DNA from: an uncultured Granulosicoccus sp. | GTDB lineage: Bacteria > Pseudomonadota > Gammaproteobacteria > Granulosicoccales > Granulosicoccaceae | NCBI GenBank assembly: GCA_947499955.1 | Contig: CANMQI010000008.1 | Location: 124,001-188,000, forward strand | Direction: 5' to 3' | DNA: 64,000 nt | Shown here: piece after piece, positions 62,701-64,000 of the stretch | Numbering within the stretch: the stretch's first letter is position 1 | Layout: the number at the start of each line of letters is the position of its first letter | Made by a program: the position numbers and the translations under genes | Notes under the pieces: model-generated | The model's input: only the letters and a program-made list of their open reading frames with translations | Told to the model about the DNA's origin: nothing | Database searches by the model: none

Positions 62701-62863
62701 CTCGGTGGAGGCCATCACCGATCTTTCCGTCCTGCGTCTGGAAAAGGATGTCTTCATGGACATGCTGCAGTCGGACAGCGCAATGGGCTATCAGGTACTG
62801 CAAGTCGTGGCACAGCGACTGGTCAGTACGAATCGGGAGTTGACCAACGTTCTCACATCATGA
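59714..62863 (+). CDS. Exporter-like ABC protein with degenerate, expanded NBD and cNMP domain
   Basis: About 1049 residues. Residues 1-330 form a type I exporter membrane domain. The NBD (about 355-880) is altered at every key site: Walker A GTGNSGKN (392-399; Asn for Ser/Thr), Q-loop SYVGHDSYLF (His for Gln), signature LPVSQRQ (about 797), Walker B VLVVNEGLGGLD (Asn for Asp) and no switch histidine. About 330 residues are inserted between the Q-loop and the signature, with two copies of PDRYN-x-N-NIxFG (575-591, 734-750) echoing SIRDNVLLS at 448-456. A cyclic nucleotide-binding domain follows (about 910-1045; GELAMLSDEPRTASVEA). AAGGG precedes the ATG. A second cNMP gene follows. Confidence 0.82.
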   Translation: MEDGLFAYILRYSKRQQIILVLMTALSFPFYYLSLDLPKTIINDAISGTDFPVDISFDFAGFSTTFGSMEQVPYLLFLCFLFLFLVLINSGFKLVINIYRGTLGERMLRRMRLQLIERIMRFPLARFRSTSQGELVSMVNQETEPLGGFIGEAISLPLYQGGMLLTILVFMFVQDWKLGLAAIALYPLQAWLIPKLQRKVNLLNRQRTVRLRNLAENLGEVVAGINEVHINDNSSFYKDHFSKLLGGIFNIRVKIYRMKFFIKFLNNSIAQLTPFLFFLIGGLLVIRGEMTIGALVAAVAAYKDLSPPWKELLAWYQGQADARMRYTILTEQFAIDEEPSVGEESFSPQWLEELQGLPIAASNVSLKRHDGIREINNVSLTMGSGDWISLVGTGNSGKNGLAQMFARLVHPSSGKMLIADQDVARIPRTTTGRAVSYVGHDSYLFSGSIRDNVLLSLKYQPQEGVIEGMPIDEDICFKNWQEEARLSGNSDVAINTDWVDHRSAGVDSADLLTQRLDEILQTVEVEEDLVRYALERTIEPDSFPELTERIIEARKLFKERVQSEGLESLVEFLDPDRYNDNASLADNILFGASCNGMFNAAGLAEHPVLRSLLEEYGLRKRLDDAAVNAATTIVELFSDLPPGHEFFDRYSFIEAEDLPRLKRVLGVIDKKGGIDQLEADDRKLLRSLPYSLIRGRHRLGILEEEDKEKILLLREKFADALDEESRQQIEFFSPDRYNANTPLVENIIFGRVVFGRLGAENKVYQLIVEVLRSLDLISPILDIGLSAPAGLAGGLLPVSQRQKLLLARALLKQPRVLVVNEGLGGLDTEEIERILTNMKKQFPMLSLFWVDNQARFLPLFDRVAYLKSGKIVKVEEVAPSDEDETVAEDEPGASTSNLSVSIEEDEKLALLNSIPLFRLMDDPHLLILANNCDAVGFTQGECLFRQGDEADCLYVIIEGKARVLISNGKAQRTVRECGSNEVIGELAMLSDEPRTASVEAITDLSVLRLEKDVFMDMLQSDSAMGYQVLQVVAQRLVSTNRELTNVLTS

Positions 62864-62929
62864 CGAATTTTCCAGCCAACGAAAGCCGGGTAACACCGGA
62901 TAGCAAGTCGACAACTGCAGGGTATTGCC

Positions 62930-63388
62930 ATGAGTATTGATGACGAATATGAACTTCTCCGCAGTATCGAGCTTTTCGAGAGTCTGGATCCCATCCAGCT
63001 CAAGCGACTGATATTCGTCAGCCAACGTTATCAGCTGAAAGCCGGGGAGTATCTGTTTCATCAGGGCGACAACTCTGACAATGTCTTTGCCATCGTGCAT
63101 GGCGAGTGCGCGGTTCTCGTGGATTCCAGCAGTGGTGAAATACCCATTGCCTTGCAGGGAAGTGGGGAGCTCGTGGGCGAAATGGCGGTCATCACCGGTG
63201 AGCCACGCAATGCCTCGATTCGTGCTACCACCGATTGCGAAGTGATCGGCTTCGAGAGCGATCTGTTCATCAGTACCGTTATCAATGACCCGCAAACCGC
63301 ACTGTCAATGATGCGATTGCTATCCGCCCGGTTGGTCAATCTGCGCAATCAGGTGGAAGTGCTGTCCAGGGACAGGATCAATTCCTGA
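62930..63388 (+). CDS. Stand-alone cyclic nucleotide-binding domain protein
   Basis: A 152-residue protein made of one CRP-like cNMP-binding beta-roll (LFESLDPIQLKRLIFVSQ, GEYLFHQGDNSDNVFAIVHG, phosphate cassette GELVGEMAVITGEPRNASIRA) and a short helical end, with no DNA-binding domain. Glu and Arg of the cassette, which hold the cyclic phosphate in CRP, are present. It follows the ABC-cNMP gene by 66 bp on the same strand, and its domain is similar to that protein's own cNMP domain, suggesting duplication. Confidence 0.88.
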   Translation: MSIDDEYELLRSIELFESLDPIQLKRLIFVSQRYQLKAGEYLFHQGDNSDNVFAIVHGECAVLVDSSSGEIPIALQGSGELVGEMAVITGEPRNASIRATTDCEVIGFESDLFISTVINDPQTALSMMRLLSARLVNLRNQVEVLSRDRINS

Positions 63389-63390
63389 CA

Positions 63391-63418
63391 CGTCAGAGTC
63401 CTCTGTGCGACTCTGATG
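63391..63418. terminator. Stem-loop at convergent gene ends
   Basis: TCAGAGTC (63393-63400) and GACTCTGA (63409-63416) form an 8-bp stem with an 8-base loop, extendable by a GU and a CG pair. It starts five bases or fewer after the cNMP gene stop and includes the stop codon of the convergent SagB-like gene, so it can serve both sides. No T-run is visible. Confidence 0.5.
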
Positions 63419-64000
63419 ACATCGAACCGAGCATCAGCTCGCCAACGGAGCTTTCCACGGCTGGAGCGATGCCTAGAAGTTCGGCAAACAACAGCGAGTC
63501 GCCACAGCCCAGCGGGCAGCTGGCAAGCTGCATCGCTGCTGCGTTCATCATGGCCGTCTGATAGATCGCCCCCACCTCCTTCAGCGCCAGACTATAGCCC
63601 AGCTCAGGGTACGTGCTGTGTATGCGTGACATGCGACAGGCCAGCACCAGCAGCACTTGAGGTGGCAGGGTGATGTCTGCGGATCTGGCTGCCGCCGTCA
63701 TCAAGCGCTCCAGCAAGGGACAGGACTGCCTGATACTCACAAGCTCATGACGAACCGGTCCATACCGGTAGAAACCCGGATGAATGCCCTGGCAAGAGCG
63801 TATTGCCACATAGGTATTGATCGGATAGCAACTGCCTCCACTGGGATAGGCTCGTCGTCCTTGTTGATCGCCAACGGTACGAAACAGGAATTCCGAGAGC
63901 TGCTTCGTGTGGATGGGCTCGGCGCCCTGCAATCGGATGGAGCGACGTTGCTTGCTGACCAGGCAATAGGATGGGTCAGCGCTGTCAGAGGCTGTCGGGT
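63393..64000 (-). CDS. SagB/ThcOx-type dehydrogenase, cut at the window edge
   Basis: The frame runs without a stop from 63393 to the last bases of the window, so the 5' part is missing; about 200 residues are visible. Motifs are those of the nitroreductase-fold SagB group: RRSIRLQ, then LSEFLFRTVGD, AYPSGGSCYPINTYVAI, GFYRYGPVRHELV, and near the end SCPLGCGDSLLFAELLGI and SVGELMLGS. SagB-type enzymes are FMN oxidases that turn azolines to azoles in TOMM peptides, though many family members have other or unknown roles. A TTG at 63932 could start a shorter form, but the family motif RRSIR lies upstream of it. Convergent with the cNMP gene. Confidence 0.8.
   Translation of the reverse strand, partial: PTASDSADPSYCLVSKQRRSIRLQGAEPIHTKQLSEFLFRTVGDQQGRRAYPSGGSCYPINTYVAIRSCQGIHPGFYRYGPVRHELVSIRQSCPLLERLMTAAARSADITLPPQVLLVLACRMSRIHSTYPELGYSLALKEVGAIYQTAMMNAAAMQLASCPLGCGDSLLFAELLGIAPAVESSVGELMLGSMSSESHRGL

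Overview
The window looks like chromosomal DNA from a free-living, probably marine, gammaproteobacterium. It is moderately GC-rich by eye, gene dense, and rich in TRAP and ABC uptake systems, hybrid histidine kinases, c-di-GMP enzymes and flavin photoreceptors. The gene mix resembles Granulosicoccus-like bacteria, but that is an impression from family content, not a search result. I see no rRNA, tRNA, CRISPR array, insertion sequence or phage module. The SagB-like gene at the right edge is cut by the window end.

Layout. 0.1-4 kb: universal stress protein, thioredoxin 2, a class V aminotransferase and a patatin lipase. 4-6.2 kb (minus): a short BLUF photoreceptor translationally coupled to a GGDEF-EAL protein. 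6.3-7.1 kb: a VOC protein. 7.6-12.8 kb: a TRAP transporter followed by 2,3-diaminopropionate ammonia-lyase and an N-carbamoyl amino acid hydrolase, a plausible uptake-and-ammonia-release route for a ureido amino acid. 12.9-16.4 kb: a large TM0106-type nuclease-helicase. 16.4-19.1 kb: an AsnC/Lrp regulator divergent from ornithine cyclodeaminase and a CtlX-type citrulline hydrolase, with paired palindromes and a good sigma70-like promoter between them. A 12-bp tandem repeat overlaps the ctlX stop codon.

19.7-22.7 kb: a hybrid kinase with a LOV-like PAS domain. 22.7-29.4 kb (minus): a urea/short-chain amide ABC transporter (urtABCDE type) with formamidase and its FmdB partner. Divergent from it at 29.7-34.1 kb are an unusual NCS1-permease/Cys-rich/histidine-kinase/receiver fusion and an overlapping LuxR-type response regulator, the likely sensor-regulator pair for amide or urea nitrogen. 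34.3-36.4 kb: lipid kinase, metallophosphoesterase and dodecin. 36.4-42.2 kb (minus): TonB receptor, periplasmic ABC-type binding protein and BarA-like hybrid kinase. Divergent from these is a Cys-less molybdopterin-oxidoreductase-like periplasmic protein with a membrane GGDEF-EAL protein.

45-54 kb: YceI-OmpA fusion, a secreted protein with a single CxxCH site, CreA, a DegT-type aminotransferase with a HisD/HpsN-like dehydrogenase, a LysR regulator, a group II PLP decarboxylase and a short-chain dehydrogenase/epimerase. 54-59.5 kb: YdcF-like protein, HrpB helicase and a SLC13-type permease with TrkA-C domains. 59.7-64 kb: a large ABC exporter-like protein with a degenerate, internally expanded nucleotide-binding domain and a C-terminal cyclic-nucleotide-binding domain, then a stand-alone cNMP-binding protein, convergent with a SagB-type dehydrogenase.

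The strongest candidates for new biology are the permease-kinase fusion beside the amide/urea locus, the degenerate ABC-cNMP/cNMP/SagB group, and the clustering of flavin light-sensor families (BLUF, LOV-like) around second-messenger and two-component outputs.
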